DNA from: Moesziomyces globuligerus
Lineage: Eukaryota > Basidiomycota > Ustilaginomycetes > Ustilaginales > Ustilaginaceae
Direction: 5' to 3'
Assembly (NCBI GenBank): GCA_030849465.1
Contig: JARVLF010000003.1
Span: 62,001-126,000, forward strand
DNA length: 64,000 bases
The notes under the pieces were generated by a model that had not been told where the DNA came from, did not search any database, and saw only the letters and a list, made by a program, of their open reading frames with translations. Both the position numbers and the translations under genes were made by a program. Within the stretch, counting starts at the first letter, position 1, and the number at the start of each line of letters is the position of its first letter. Below, one piece after another: positions 49,625-60,440 of this stretch.

Positions 49625-52414
49625 ATGCCGGACCAGCACGTTCGTGGCAACGCCGCTGAGCCCGCGCCAGTTGGCAACGGTCCCATTGGTGGGGGACAGG
49701 CCCGCTCGGAAGTCTCCAGCTCTCGGACCATGGGAGCTTCCGGTGACGATCCCGGTTCCTCCAGCACACAAAGAAGCCCAAACAGTTACGCCAACTCTGG
49801 ATCTGCTGATCCGAAGATCAACAGAACCAAGCCATCCGACACGCTCCGCCGCTCGCAGGCGTGCTTAGCATGTCGCAAGAGAAAGCTGCGATGTGACGCT
49901 AGGAAACCCACGTGCACCCGTTGTGAAAAGGCTTGGCTTGCCTATCATGATACCCATGAGACCGCCGAATCCTCGCGGTCCGTCCCGCCTCCATGCGAGT
50001 ACGACACCTCGCTTCTAGCCAAGATCTTCCTGACCAGCTCATCCAACGACGGCGCCAATTCCTCGTTGCCGTCACCAACCGCTTCGCGAGCTCGCGACGC
50101 TGCACAGCAAGAGCAGGCCGATTACGCCGAATATCTCTCGCAGCAAAACGAAGAGCTTCGAGCTCAAATAGCACGCCTCGAGCATAGGTTGACCCATAGC
50201 CATACGGGCTCCGATCCCACGTGGCCCAGAGCAGAATTGCTGTCTACGTCCGACGGCCCAAGGGTTGAGCCTGTATCGGATTCAGCCGTCAGGATCTCGG
50301 TGCAGGAACTCACATCTGTAGACTTCTCCTCCGAGCCTTTCCCTAAGCGGATAAGATACTCGGACGACAGAGCGGCATCGAGCAGCACATTGCGAGGCCA
50401 CTCGGCAGTACTACCTCGAGATCAGGCGGGTAGACCGGGCAATGATATCTACGCGCAGGAGCGACGGAGCTCATCCAGCGAGGCGGGATCGCTTCCATTA
50501 GAAGGAACCCTTGGCTTGCCGCAACGACCAAGCTCTGGACCTAGGCCAGGCTACGGATGGCAGGCGGCCCCGCACCATCTCGACAGCACCGCTCGACTCT
50601 CGCCAGTTTCGATGTCGCCTTCGCAGCTCACGATACCGCCCACTCCCGACCGAGATACTCTGAACGGCCTCATCGATCTATGCGAGCGCGAAGCTTGGCT
50701 GTTTGGAGCTATCAATAGCTATGCCCTTCGAGACGTAGTTGCTCTGCTGGAGACAGGCCCAGATACCAACACCGACACAATAGTTGCAAGAGCAATGATG
50801 TTTGCTGTCGTGGCCACGGGTCTACCTCTACTGGCTCGAGTCTATGCAAGTGGCATCAGCTCGTCGCCCATCTTCGCCCGCATCGACGCCCTTCTTCGAC
50901 CTCATTTTCAGCTCGGACGATCATCCTCAAACGTCGCCACGACACGGGTTTCGACGGTCGCCAATATCTATGCAGATGCTGCGCGCCTGTTGCTCAATCG
51001 AGTGCAGCCTAGTTCAGAAAGTCAGACGCTCGCAGCCTCGTTTGTGGCCCGGATTCTGCTCGCGGAATCCTCGCTTGGACAATCTGCGGTCTGCGGAGCG
51101 CAAGCCGATCTCGTGCTTGCCGTATCTGAGGCCCGCATGCTCGCCCTGCATCATCCGACCTCGGCGGAAGTCCCACACCTCGGAAAAGATCCAAACCGGC
51201 CGTCTCATCTGTCACGAGCCCTGCGCGGCCTGATGATGGGTAGCGAGGAACGATTCGCGTTCTGGAGCTTGTTCACGCAAGATTGCTTTCAGAGCCGTCT
51301 GGCGTCGTTGCAAGTGGTGCTCGAGCGACAGGGTATCAAGATCGGCTTCCCGAACCGGGCGGAACCGCAAGGCCCCCTTTCTGCTCAAAACAGGGCAGAG
51401 GAAGTGGAAGACCCCATGCAGAGAGGCCGCGGTCTTCCAGCTTTCCGGGCCCCGGATGGCTCCATGACGCTGTTGGTCAAGATGGTCTTGGTGCTCGACC
51501 AGTGCTGCGAATACTCGAACATCGAGCGCCAACGCCTCGATCTACGGAGTGAGCATGACCGGAGCTTAACTTGGAATGAGATGCGCGACAACCTTTTCAT
51601 CGCAGCGCACGAAGCCATCCGCAACTCTCGGCTGATGCTGTCGAACTTTGACGAGCGCGTGTCTGCACGAACACCTCTGTTTGACCAACCGGGGCAGTCG
51701 GAAAGGGCTCGGGAGAGTGTGGTGGCATCCGTTGTGCTTCGCGACCCGCTGCGATTTGCGGCCGAGGTGACCCACCACCTTGCGGTGCTTAGTCTATTCG
51801 AGGGCGCCATTGATGTGGCGGCGCCTCACGCGCACGACGCACCGCATGCGAGGGACATGATCTGCAATGCGGCCCTGTGGCTGTCCCGGCTGGCGGAGAT
51901 GGCGGTGCAGCATGCGTCCGTGCTACTTGGCGCCCCTGCGTTCTGCTCGACGGCGCTCTTCATCGGCGCCAGATGGCTGCTCTTTCTTCAACTCAACCAG
52001 CCGAACGAGACTCATCAAGACATTTCGGCCATCGTGTTGGCTCTTTGGGAGCGCGCAGCGGCTTTCAACAGGGATCGTAAGTACTCATGCCGTGGCAGAA
52101 GCGGCTCGGCTAGGAGCGTGCGACTGATCTCCAATCCCCAACTCGCTCTCTGTCAACAAACAGATGTTCTGGCCAAAGCCATTGTGGCCCTCGAGAAGGA
52201 GCGCTATATGCACGGGCGGATCTGCGTCTCGCCCTTCGCGTGGCCGATCGAGGCGGTCTCGCGGTTCGTCCCGGTCGACACGCAGGTCGCCACGCACGGC
52301 AGGGGGCAGCCGATGCCATCACGGGAGGCGAGCTTTGTCTCGATCGCGACACTGGCCGCCTCGATCGACGAAGCCGAAGTGGCGCAGTTTTTGAACGGCG
52401 CCGATAGACGATGA
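49625..52414 (+). CDS. Zn(II)2Cys6 fungal transcription factor
   Basis: First ATG in the frame is 49625 (MPDQHVRGNAAEPAP). A likely intron at 52077-52163 (GTAAGT donor, CTGAT branch region, CAG acceptor, 87 nt) gives 900 aa; unspliced, the frame stays open and gives 929 aa. The zinc cluster starts near residue 80: CLACRKRKLRCDARKPTCTRC, with the sixth Cys only after a 25-residue loop (in PPPCEYD), where 6-8 residues are usual. It is followed by a coiled coil (EEQADYAEYLSQQNEELRAQ, with LEHRL). The fungal-specific regulatory domain occupies about 330-700 (LIDLCEREAWLFGAI near its start; SEERFAFWSLFTQDCF). Ligand and targets cannot be read from sequence. It opens the non-housekeeping block with the P450, MFS and hydrolase genes, which makes pathway-specific control of those genes plausible but unproven. 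Confidence 0.9.
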   Translation: MPDQHVRGNAAEPAPVGNGPIGGGQARSEVSSSRTMGASGDDPGSSSTQRSPNSYANSGSADPKINRTKPSDTLRRSQACLACRKRKLRCDARKPTCTRCEKAWLAYHDTHETAESSRSVPPPCEYDTSLLAKIFLTSSSNDGANSSLPSPTASRARDAAQQEQADYAEYLSQQNEELRAQIARLEHRLTHSHTGSDPTWPRAELLSTSDGPRVEPVSDSAVRISVQELTSVDFSSEPFPKRIRYSDDRAASSSTLRGHSAVLPRDQAGRPGNDIYAQERRSSSSEAGSLPLEGTLGLPQRPSSGPRPGYGWQAAPHHLDSTARLSPVSMSPSQLTIPPTPDRDTLNGLIDLCEREAWLFGAINSYALRDVVALLETGPDTNTDTIVARAMMFAVVATGLPLLARVYASGISSSPIFARIDALLRPHFQLGRSSSNVATTRVSTVANIYADAARLLLNRVQPSSESQTLAASFVARILLAESSLGQSAVCGAQADLVLAVSEARMLALHHPTSAEVPHLGKDPNRPSHLSRALRGLMMGSEERFAFWSLFTQDCFQSRLASLQVVLERQGIKIGFPNRAEPQGPLSAQNRAEEVEDPMQRGRGLPAFRAPDGSMTLLVKMVLVLDQCCEYSNIERQRLDLRSEHDRSLTWNEMRDNLFIAAHEAIRNSRLMLSNFDERVSARTPLFDQPGQSERARESVVASVVLRDPLRFAAEVTHHLAVLSLFEGAIDVAAPHAHDAPHARDMICNAALWLSRLAEMAVQHASVLLGAPAFCSTALFIGARWLLFLQLNQPNETHQDISAIVLALWERAAAFNRDRKYSCRGRSGSARSVRLISNPQLALCQQTDVLAKAIVALEKERYMHGRICVSPFAWPIEAVSRFVPVDTQVATHGRGQPMPSREASFVSIATLAASIDEAEVAQFLNGADRR

Positions 52415-52855
52415 AACTCCTGAAGTCGGATTGATCCGTGCTCAATCTCAGGATGCTGCAGACACAATGACTTCACACGCCCTGGTGGCAGAGCTGTGGA
52501 CTGTGGACTGGCCGGCTGTGATGTAGCTGAGTAGCGACGCAAGAATGGCATGACGAGACTGCCGTGGTAATTTGAGGCAATCTTGTCAGCAAATAGAAGA
52601 TGTGATCGAGGCAAAGAGGCTTCCGCGGTAGCAAGCGAGCGTCACATGGATCGATGGATTCAGCGCCGTCGACCAAGTTCAGCCGGGCCGAGAGCCTGCG
52701 GGACGAGACGGGCGCGCGGGGCGATGCAGCGGACAAGAGGCTGCTGCTGGCGGGCGAGATGCATAGATGGCTTACGTCGGTAACGACTTGGACTTTGGCA
52801 TTCGCTCCGAGCAGCTCGGTGGCGCTTTGCGTACCGCCGGAAAACTTGTTCGAGG
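52415..52855. other. Intergenic between convergent Zn2Cys6 and P450 genes
   Basis: 0.44 kb of 3' flanks. No additional gene, repeat or RNA structure recognised. Confidence 0.55.
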
Positions 52856-54433
52856 TCAAGGCTTGTCTGCGAGGCGATCGAGTTGGCCGGTGTCGCGGTT
52901 CTCGTCGATGACAGCGGTTCTGCGGGCGTCTGAGCGCCACTTGAAGCTGGCCTGGAAGGGGAGCGGATGGGAATTTGCGGCTGAATTGAAGGCCAAGGTA
53001 TCCACCTGTTCTGGGTCACCTGAAGGATGACGTATATCGAAGCACCAAGCCATGGCGGCGATGTTGATGGTGAGCGAGCGCATGGCGACATGAAGACCTG
53101 GGCAGATGCGTCTTCCGAAACCAAAAGCGACCGAACCTCTCTGGCTTGCAAACCAAGTCCCCCTGACCTTTTCCTCTCCCTGGTCGTTAGCGTCTAGGAA
53201 GCGTTCTGGACGAAAGACATGCGGGTCTTGGTACTCCTTGTCGTCCAGGCTGATGGACCAGTGTGGAGCGACGACGGACGAGCCGCGAGGAAGGAGGTAG
53301 CCACGGTAGGCGACGTCGTGGGTGAGCTTGTGCTGGAAACCGCCTGCGCTGATGGGTCGCCAGCGCAGCGTCTCCTGCACGGCCGCATGCAGGTACGGCG
53401 TCTGCTCGGACGTAAGGTCGTCAAACGTAGGCAGATGTCCCTCATCGCCTCGACAGACCGCGTCGATCTCGCGCTGCAACCGACGCAGCGTTTCCGGAAA
53501 GCGGCAGACGGCCAGAACGAAGATCGCCAGTCCGCTAGCCGTGGTATCCGAACCCGCTCCAAAGAGGCTTCCTGCCATCGAGGCTCCTTCTGCGTCGGTG
53601 ATACCGAGCTCCTTCTGGCGTTCCTGCACCTTGCTGACGAAGCAGGGTTGGCAGTCGTTCTGAGCCACGCGTCTGCGAACGTTTTCCCACTGCGTGCGAA
53701 ACAACCTCTGTTCCCTCTCCCTCAGCTCCAGCCCCTTGCGTTTCCACGGATTGATCCAAGTGGGCAGATGTAGCAAGGGAGGGAACCGGTCGAGGACGCT
53801 TGCGCCTGGGCGGATCCAGTGGGCCAGACTCGCGAGGCATCGTTCGACCTCTGCGATCAGCGGATCGTCGAGCGATGCGATGGGATGGTCGTAGGTGATC
53901 TGCATGATGACTGCTGCAGCGTAGCGTTTGAAGATCTGTTGGAACCGATCCGGGCTGCGACCGAGGTGAAGCATGGCGATGGCGGCTTCGCGGCGCTGGA
54001 TGGGTTGGTAGAGCCGCGCGGCCTTGTCCTGGAGCGTCTCGTGCATCACGCGCCGATACAGTCGCCAGCGCTCGCCGTAGGGGAGGATGAGCATGCGTCG
54101 ATGGTCCGAGATCAGCTCGCCCGCCATGATCTGTCGCGGTCGATCGCTCGAGAGCGCCGACTGACGCTCGAGGATCGCGTGCGCCGAACTCGCCTCACCG
54201 AGCACAAACAGATACGTCGCCCCGATCCGCAGCGTGTAGATATCGCCGTACTCGCGCGTCCATTGCTCCAGCCTTCGCCACGGATGCGTCGTCGGAATCC
54301 GATTGCCTGCCAACCAGCTTTCAGGCCGAGGTCCAGGTGGTAGGTTGCGTCTCGCTCGCGATGAAATGGCCCGTAGCACCAGCAGCCCCACTGCGCCCAC
54401 GAGAACACCCAACACCAGTCGCAGATCCATCAT
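52856..54433 (-). CDS. Cytochrome P450 monooxygenase, microsomal E-class
   Basis: 525 aa, no intron, from ATG 54433 (MMDLRLVLGVLVGAVGLLVL), which places a membrane anchor at residues 3-20 and the Pro-rich hinge (RNLPPGPRP) right after it; the frame upstream has no ATG before this. Conserved features: C-helix WRLYRR; I-helix oxygen-binding GAGSDTTASG (about residue 300); K-helix ETLRWRP (about 360); PERF (FRPERFLD); and heme loop FGFGRRICPGLH with the Cys thiolate at about 445. It resembles the basidiomycete OrdA-like group of P450s, but substrate is unknown. Intact and presumably active. It converges on the regulator gene and is divergent from the MFS exporter. It needs heme, and HEM2 is 7 kb away, which I regard as coincidence. 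Confidence 0.93.
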   Translation of the reverse strand: MMDLRLVLGVLVGAVGLLVLRAISSRARRNLPPGPRPESWLAGNRIPTTHPWRRLEQWTREYGDIYTLRIGATYLFVLGEASSAHAILERQSALSSDRPRQIMAGELISDHRRMLILPYGERWRLYRRVMHETLQDKAARLYQPIQRREAAIAMLHLGRSPDRFQQIFKRYAAAVIMQITYDHPIASLDDPLIAEVERCLASLAHWIRPGASVLDRFPPLLHLPTWINPWKRKGLELREREQRLFRTQWENVRRRVAQNDCQPCFVSKVQERQKELGITDAEGASMAGSLFGAGSDTTASGLAIFVLAVCRFPETLRRLQREIDAVCRGDEGHLPTFDDLTSEQTPYLHAAVQETLRWRPISAGGFQHKLTHDVAYRGYLLPRGSSVVAPHWSISLDDKEYQDPHVFRPERFLDANDQGEEKVRGTWFASQRGSVAFGFGRRICPGLHVAMRSLTINIAAMAWCFDIRHPSGDPEQVDTLAFNSAANSHPLPFQASFKWRSDARRTAVIDENRDTGQLDRLADKP

Positions 54434-55829
54434 CGTGCCGATGCAATCCCAGTGTGAAGCTCCGAGAAGCACGCGCCGTCCATATACGCGGCCAGGGTAG
54501 GTGCAAGGTGGGTCATGGGCGCGGTGGTCTGTCGAGGCTTTCGAAAGCAGCTGGTGCAACCCCAAGTTGCGCAGCTGTCAGCGAGGCATCGAAGAGTGCA
54601 CAGATACCCCGCACGGCGCGCGCTCGCCGAGTGTGGAGGTTCGTCGAAGCCTTCTGACAGATGCGTAGCATGTCATGCTCTCCCCGCACCCATCCCCACC
54701 ATCCCACTTGGGCGATCGTCGTGGACCCTGCATCGAAGCCCGTCCCGTGCACGGACGCCTCGGTCGTGCCATCACCGCACTGACAAGATGGGCCGGCGAG
54801 CGGCAAGAGCCCCTCTGAGGGTGCTAGACTTTCTTGGTCAGAGCGTGTTACGCCGCCAGAACAATTTTGCCTGGCCGCGTTTCGAGTTGGGCGAATTGGA
54901 CGGTCCTACGGTAGCCGACGAGCGTCATTTTCTCCAATCTATGAATTCCTGTCAAAAAAAAGTAAAGGCAGACCCGGATGGGCAAACCCAGAGCCACCAG
55001 GGCCGCGATCGAAGAGCCGTGACGCCATGATCAGTCTCGCAAGACCGAAGAGTCAAGAGGAGGGAAAGCGTTGGACGACGTCTACGTCGCGTGGTTGGCG
55101 AGGACGATCAAGGACGATGTTGCACACGAGATGATTGGATCGGGGCGAGGCGTTCCGAGCGAAAATATGCGGCGGCAGTCGTTTGCTCAGCCCTCGCAAA
55201 CCGGCGTCGGCATGCGCCCAAGAAATTCAAAGGCGTTTAAACCGGCGCCTCGTCGACTGCCCTTTCTCTCTGGTCCGCTCCGAGTAACCGCGCTTCCGGC
55301 CCATCCATGGAGGCCGAGTTCGCGTATGCAATGCTCGCCGTGGTCCAGCTCAGGTCCGCGGGTTTGGACACGGCCAGACGCGTCGATCCGGCACTCCTGG
55401 CTATGCATCTGCTACAGCACGCAGCAGCGGCAGAACTCAGGTCACCTGGCCAACCGAGGCGAGCTTTTTTTACTCTATCCCGGCAAAATGGCAGCTCCGG
55501 CAGCGGGCTGGATTATGACAGCAGCGCCCACAGAGCACAGCACAGTCGCAGTTCCCCAAACCCGTCGGCATGCTTCGGCAGTCGACTCACCACGACGCAG
55601 GCCCTAGTGGATATCCGGCAAAGTCGCTGGCGTCGAGTCCTCCGCCTTCCAAACCACGAGTTCAAGCCAGACTGCCTCTCCTTCCTCCCCCACACCATCC
55701 CCAATGCCTCGGCCCTCCTGACCGCTCGACGCTTTCTGTCCCTTGCCACCATCCACCTCACCCTCTGCGTGTCTGTTTCCTCGCTCGACTCCGTCGTTCT
55801 CCTCTGCATAGACTCGGCCTCGCTATACC
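54434..55829. promoter_or_regulatory. 1.4-kb bidirectional region, P450 / MFS exporter
   Basis: Both divergent promoters lie here, an arrangement that allows co-regulation of enzyme and exporter. An A8 run occurs at about 54955-54962. The 100 bp before the MFS start are pyrimidine-rich. No TACTGTA words were seen. A 178-codon frame near 55071 has no ATG start and is not called. Confidence 0.55.
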
Positions 55830-57752
55830 ATGGCGCGCGACTCGCTGCAGATGCACGAGGTCGCTCCGGCCACCCGACAGGCTGACATCGAGGTCGCTGC
55901 GCTCGAAGGCGCCCAGATCGGCGGCCTCGACTCAGCAGCAGCTGCGGCTGCTGCCGACCACGACAGCCACCATGGCGACGAGGCAGAGACACCCTTCCCC
56001 ACCCGCTCCCACACCTCGGGCAGCCAAGCCGCCTCCGACCTCGACGACAAGAGCGACTCCCACCCCGCCACGCCAGCCTCGAACAAGGACGCCGCCGCAC
56101 CCAACGCGACCAAGGGCAGCGGACACTGGCTCCAGCACGACAAGCAAGAGCTGCCGTACAACAACATGAAGATCGTCATGCCCGGCATCTGCCTCATCAT
56201 CTTCCTCGCGGCCCTCGACCAGACCATCGTATCGACCGCGCTCCCCGTCATCTCGCAACGCCTCGACGGCGATCCGGGCCAGTACTCCTGGGTCGGCTCG
56301 GCGTATCTGCTGGCATCCACCAGTCTCATCCCGCTGTACGGTCGATTGTCCGACCTGACCGGCAGGAAGCCGCTCCTCTACATCGCCACCGGCATCTTCC
56401 TCGTCGGCTCGGCGCTCTGCGGTGCGGCGCAGAACATGGCTTGGCTCGACGCCGCGCGCGGAGTCCAGGGCATCGGAGGAGGCGGCATCATCGCGCTCAT
56501 CAACATCATCATTGGCGACATTGTCTCGCTCGAGAACAGAGGCAAGTACTCGGGCTGGATCGGCGCCGTCTGGGGCGTCGCATCGGTCATCGGCCCGCTG
56601 CTCGGTGGCGCCTTCACCGATGCGGGCCATTCCGGCTGGCGCTGGTGCTTCTTTGTCAACCTCCCGCTCGGCGCCATCGCGCTCGCCATCATCTTTTTCT
56701 CGCTCAACCTCAATCCGCGTCCCAAGCTCTCGTTCCGCGAGGCGTGCGGCGAGTTCGACTTTATCGGCCTCGTCCTCGTCGTCGTCTCGGTCGTCCTCAT
56801 CCTCCTCGGCTTCAATTACGCAGAGACAAAGGCGTGGAACGTGCCAGAGACCATCGCCCTGCTCACCGTCGGTGGCACGCTGTTGGTCGCGTTTATGGCC
56901 TGGGAGTTCCGCACCACCAAGAAGCCCATCGTACCGCCGAGGCTCGTGACGACGCGCACCACGTCGTTGATCCTGCTGTCGGTGCTGCTGCATGCGTTTG
57001 CGTTCTTCGCCGCCACCTACTACCTGCCGGTCTACTTCCAGGCCATCTTTGGCGCCTCGGCGCTCATGAGCGGCGTCTACATGCTCCCGTACGCCCTCAT
57101 CGCCTCGATCCTCTCGAGCGTCGTCGGCATCGGCATCAGCAAGTTCCGCGCCTACAGGCCGTTCCTCTGGATCGGTTGGGCCATCATGCTCATCGGCTAC
57201 AGCCTCATGGCGACGCTCGACGCCGACTCGAGCCAGGCCAAGCAGGAGGTGTTCATCGGCATCGCAGGGCTCGGCACGGGCTTCCTCTTCCAGACGCCGC
57301 TCGTCGGACTCATGGCTGCCATGCCGCACGGCGACCTCTCGACCACCGTGGCCGCCATGTCCTTGGTCCGTTCACTCGGAGGCACCATGGGCATCGCGGT
57401 CTCCGGAGCCGTCTTCAATACCCAGAGCCGCTCGCGGCTCGATGCCATCCCCGGCTTCACGCCCGCCATGGTCCAGACGGGGTCGGGAGGACAGGACCTC
57501 ACGGGCCTGCGCAACATCCAGCCGCCCCAACTCAGCCGCCAGATCATCCACGCCTACGCAGACGGCCTCCGCGTCGTCTGGATCGTCCTCGCCCCCATGG
57601 TCGCCGCCGGCTTCCTCGCCGTGCTCGGCGTAAAGGGCTACTCGCTCCGCAGAGACGTCACCCAGAACCCACAGGTGGACAAGAAGAAGCTCGACGACCC
57701 CGAAGATCCCACCGGCCCACCACCCCGGGCCGAGGAGCCCAAGCAGTCCTAG
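55830..57752 (+). CDS. MFS multidrug/toxin exporter, DHA2 (14-TM) type
   Basis: 640 aa, no intron, ATG 55830 ([13 protein letters not shown]). A hydrophilic acidic N-tail of about 110 residues precedes the membrane domain. Family motifs: [13 protein letters not shown] in TM1, [13 protein letters not shown] (motif A) between TM2 and TM3, [15 protein letters not shown] (motif B) and the antiporter motif C in [15 protein letters not shown]. About 14 hydrophobic segments can be counted to residue 600, then a Pro/Lys/Glu tail. DHA2 transporters export drugs or self-made metabolites against protons. Location beside a P450 and a Zn2Cys6 factor fits export of a specialised metabolite; substrate unknown. 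The 4-kb context has high GC and good third-position bias, so a long antisense frame appears but is a shadow. Confidence 0.94.
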   Translation: MARDSLQMHEVAPATRQADIEVAALEGAQIGGLDSAAAAAAADHDSHHGDEAETPFPTRSHTSGSQAASDLDDKSDSHPATPASNKDAAAPNATKGSGHWLQHDKQELPYNNMKIVMPGICLIIFLAALDQTIVSTALPVISQRLDGDPGQYSWVGSAYLLASTSLIPLYGRLSDLTGRKPLLYIATGIFLVGSALCGAAQNMAWLDAARGVQGIGGGGIIALINIIIGDIVSLENRGKYSGWIGAVWGVASVIGPLLGGAFTDAGHSGWRWCFFVNLPLGAIALAIIFFSLNLNPRPKLSFREACGEFDFIGLVLVVVSVVLILLGFNYAETKAWNVPETIALLTVGGTLLVAFMAWEFRTTKKPIVPPRLVTTRTTSLILLSVLLHAFAFFAATYYLPVYFQAIFGASALMSGVYMLPYALIASILSSVVGIGISKFRAYRPFLWIGWAIMLIGYSLMATLDADSSQAKQEVFIGIAGLGTGFLFQTPLVGLMAAMPHGDLSTTVAAMSLVRSLGGTMGIAVSGAVFNTQSRSRLDAIPGFTPAMVQTGSGGQDLTGLRNIQPPQLSRQIIHAYADGLRVVWIVLAPMVAAGFLAVLGVKGYSLRRDVTQNPQVDKKKLDDPEDPTGPPPRAEEPKQS

Positions 57753-58217
57753 ACACCGGCAAGAGCCTTGGCTTAGCATAGAATACCCCCCCCCCCCCCA
57801 TCACATCGCGCGGTGTCATCACTGAGCCCTGTCGTGTTTAAGGAAATGGTTTCAACACCACGGCTCAGATCCCATAGTGTGGGTGTGGTGTAGTCGAGCA
57901 TGGACGAGGTGGACAGCCTTGGGGTGGGTCATGTCCAAGAGTGCGAGGAGATCCCGTGTTTGGTGGGCCGGTGAAATGCCCCCAAACAAGACGCCGCCCC
58001 AAAATCGGCAGAAAACGCCGGGTGCCTTCCGATGCGTGGGCGTCTGATTTTCACAAGCCGGCCGTCGGGGGAACGTGCAAGACGTGCATTTGCCAGGGTC
58101 CACTTTGCTCAACACGCAGACATTGATACGAGGTCGAGGTACGCACACGACCACCATCTGGAAAGCGGGCCGGATGCACACGTACAAAGCGCGCTTCGCC
58201 TATCGCTTACACCGACC
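57753..58217. other. MFS 3' flank and hydrolase promoter, with poly-C tract
   Basis: 0.47 kb between same-strand genes. A run of about 14 C begins at 57786, just past the MFS stop, within the expected 3' UTR. The hydrolase frame is open through the second half but without protein-like sequence before 58218. Confidence 0.6.
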
Positions 58218-60173
58218 ATGGCGCAGCTGATCCCGGGCGATGCGTCGCTCGTCGTCACGCGGCTGCTCATCCTCGTCGTCTGGGGCGTGACGCCCTTGTG
58301 CTGGCTCGTCGTCGTCACGCTCGGCGTGCGCCACGCGCTGGAGCGCTATGCGTCGTACGCGCTCGATGCGCGTCTCTGGCGCATCGTCACTGCGCATGCT
58401 CCTTGTTTCGTCACCTCGGTGCTCGAGTGGTGGCTCTCGCCGACGTGGCGCTGGGCACGCGTCGGCTTCTACGCGTACTGCGCCGTCGAGGCCGCCTTCT
58501 CGCTCTACCACGTGCATCTCTCACGCAAGATCCAGCGACCCGGTCCGAGACCGCTCTACGGTCGACGTTTCCTCCGCGACGTCTTCGCCCAGGCGCTTCA
58601 GGCCGGTCTCAAACCCACCGACACGTACGCATCCGCCGTGGCCAGCGCAGTCGCTCCGCGCTCCAACGGTGAACCCGCGCAGCCAGCGCGGTTGGACGAA
58701 ACGACGGCTCCTACCAACGTGCGACAGAGGCTCGGCAGGTTGAGGGCGGCGAGCTTCGTGCCGCAGTTTGTGAGCACGCCCGTGGCGGCGGACGATGCGC
58801 GCGCGGTCAAGTTTCAGCAGGACCAGGCGCGCTGGTTCTTTGGCACGCCGGCCGAGCACATTACGCGGCGCGACGTGATGCACTGGCTCGCGTGGAGCCT
58901 GTTTGCCAGCCACCTCGAGACGCTCGAGGCGGAGCGCGATGCGCACGCGCGCCTCTCGCCAGAAGCCGCCGACGAGAGCACGGTCGAGTCGGCCACGCCC
59001 TCGGCCTGGAGCTCGCCCGCGCCGCTGTCTGCGGGCGGATTTGCGGGGCCGACGCCCGAGTGGGGGACGGTGGAACAGGAGGACGTGCGTGGCGTCAGAG
59101 CCAAGGAGGGAGAATGGGATCCAACGACGGGCGACAGGCTCGGGTTCTTGGAGTACTGTCTCGAGCTGCTCGAGACGCGACAGGGGAGGAGCTACCCGGA
59201 ACATGCGCCCGAGCACAAGAAAAGTCGGGCCGACGCGAGGAAGCTGTTGGTGCCTGCCAAGGCGAGCGGGGGACCGAGGGTGAGGATGATGCGGCTGACG
59301 ATCGATCCGGTGCGCACGCGCACGCGGCCGCTGGTGTGCTATCTGGTGACCAACACGCTCTCGTACCTCACCATCCGACGTGCCATGCGCGGTGGCTTTG
59401 AGCTCTGCCACCAAGGTCGACTGCCGTACCTCTACCGAGCAGCGCCGTCTCCGCGCGCGGATGCGGACGCGACGCCGCTGATCGTGCTGCACGGCTTGGG
59501 GATCGGGCTGGCGCAGTACGCGTCGCTGGTCTCGTTCTTCCTGCGTTCCGAGACGTTTGCGCATCGACCGATCGTGATCCTGCTGCAGCCCAACATCTCG
59601 CAGACGATCCTCTCTGCGCACTTTCTGCAGCCGTTTGGTCACCACGAGACGACGTCGGCGTTTCGTCGCATCCTCGCGCTGCGCGGTTGGACGAGCATCG
59701 ATGTGCTCTCGCACTCGTACGGCTCGCTCGTCCATTCGTGGCTCATCAAATCGTTAGGCACCCAGGTCCGTCGAAGCTGCTTTGTCGATCCCGTCTGCTT
59801 CCAACTCTGGGTCCCCTACGTCTGCGCAAACTTTATCTACAAGCGAGCCACCACACCCATCCAACTCCTCATGCGCTACTTTGTCGCGCGCGAACTCGGC
59901 ACCGCCAACACCCTCTGCCGCTACTTTGACTGGAGCAGCAACATCCTCTGGCCCAACGAGATCGACCGCCTCCAGAACCCCAAGTTCACCAGGTTCTACC
60001 TCGCAGAGCAGGACGCCATCCTCAACGCAAAGGATACGCTCGACTACCTCGTCGAATCGGGCTGTCCGCGCGAAAACATCCACTACGGTCGTGCCAAGGC
60101 GCACGGAGAGATGCTCATGCACGGCGGCGACGAATTCGCAAACATCGTCGACTGGCTCTCGCTCGACGTCTAG
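58218..60173 (+). CDS. Membrane-anchored alpha/beta hydrolase of unknown substrate
   Basis: 651 aa from ATG 58218 ([16 protein letters not shown]), chosen because hydrophobic segments begin at once: about residues 12-35 ([20 protein letters not shown]) and around 80-95. The middle (130-390) is a family-specific region with [23 protein letters not shown]. The hydrolase fold is at about 405-651: oxyanion-side [14 protein letters not shown], nucleophile elbow SHSYGS (Ser near 512), probable acid in [15 protein letters not shown] and catalytic His in [11 protein letters not shown]. Similar proteins occur in fungi with an N-terminal membrane region, but I know no established reaction. It could be a lipid esterase or acyltransferase. 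It follows the MFS gene on the same strand and may or may not belong to that block. Confidence 0.82.
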   Translation: MAQLIPGDASLVVTRLLILVVWGVTPLCWLVVVTLGVRHALERYASYALDARLWRIVTAHAPCFVTSVLEWWLSPTWRWARVGFYAYCAVEAAFSLYHVHLSRKIQRPGPRPLYGRRFLRDVFAQALQAGLKPTDTYASAVASAVAPRSNGEPAQPARLDETTAPTNVRQRLGRLRAASFVPQFVSTPVAADDARAVKFQQDQARWFFGTPAEHITRRDVMHWLAWSLFASHLETLEAERDAHARLSPEAADESTVESATPSAWSSPAPLSAGGFAGPTPEWGTVEQEDVRGVRAKEGEWDPTTGDRLGFLEYCLELLETRQGRSYPEHAPEHKKSRADARKLLVPAKASGGPRVRMMRLTIDPVRTRTRPLVCYLVTNTLSYLTIRRAMRGGFELCHQGRLPYLYRAAPSPRADADATPLIVLHGLGIGLAQYASLVSFFLRSETFAHRPIVILLQPNISQTILSAHFLQPFGHHETTSAFRRILALRGWTSIDVLSHSYGSLVHSWLIKSLGTQVRRSCFVDPVCFQLWVPYVCANFIYKRATTPIQLLMRYFVARELGTANTLCRYFDWSSNILWPNEIDRLQNPKFTRFYLAEQDAILNAKDTLDYLVESGCPRENIHYGRAKAHGEMLMHGGDEFANIVDWLSLDV

Positions 60174-60440
60174 ATTGCTTTCCCCCCCACGCCCCACGCC
60201 CCGAGTGGGAAATCGAAAATCCGGCCATCAGAAGAGCACGTTTGTGGCAATAGAGACATGCTTCGTTTTTTCGCAAGGCGCGACAGTGCGGCGGGTGGAC
60301 GTGATGACGGCAGCAGATGCGCTGAGAATGTATCGACCGAGTAGGATTGCGAGCGACGAGCATGAGGGCTGTGGGAAGCCGCGTAGCACGAGAGAGGCGA
60401 GGGGTATGCGATGAATGCGAAGGCGGCGTCGTCTGCACGT

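Noticed and set aside
55071..55607. 178-codon frame between P450 and MFS genes
   Set aside because: Begins at a non-ATG codon and shows no protein-like pattern; more likely promoter DNA.
55932..57329. 465-codon minus-strand frame inside the MFS gene
   Set aside because: Charged Asp/Arg/Glu-rich shadow of membrane-segment codons; no domain.
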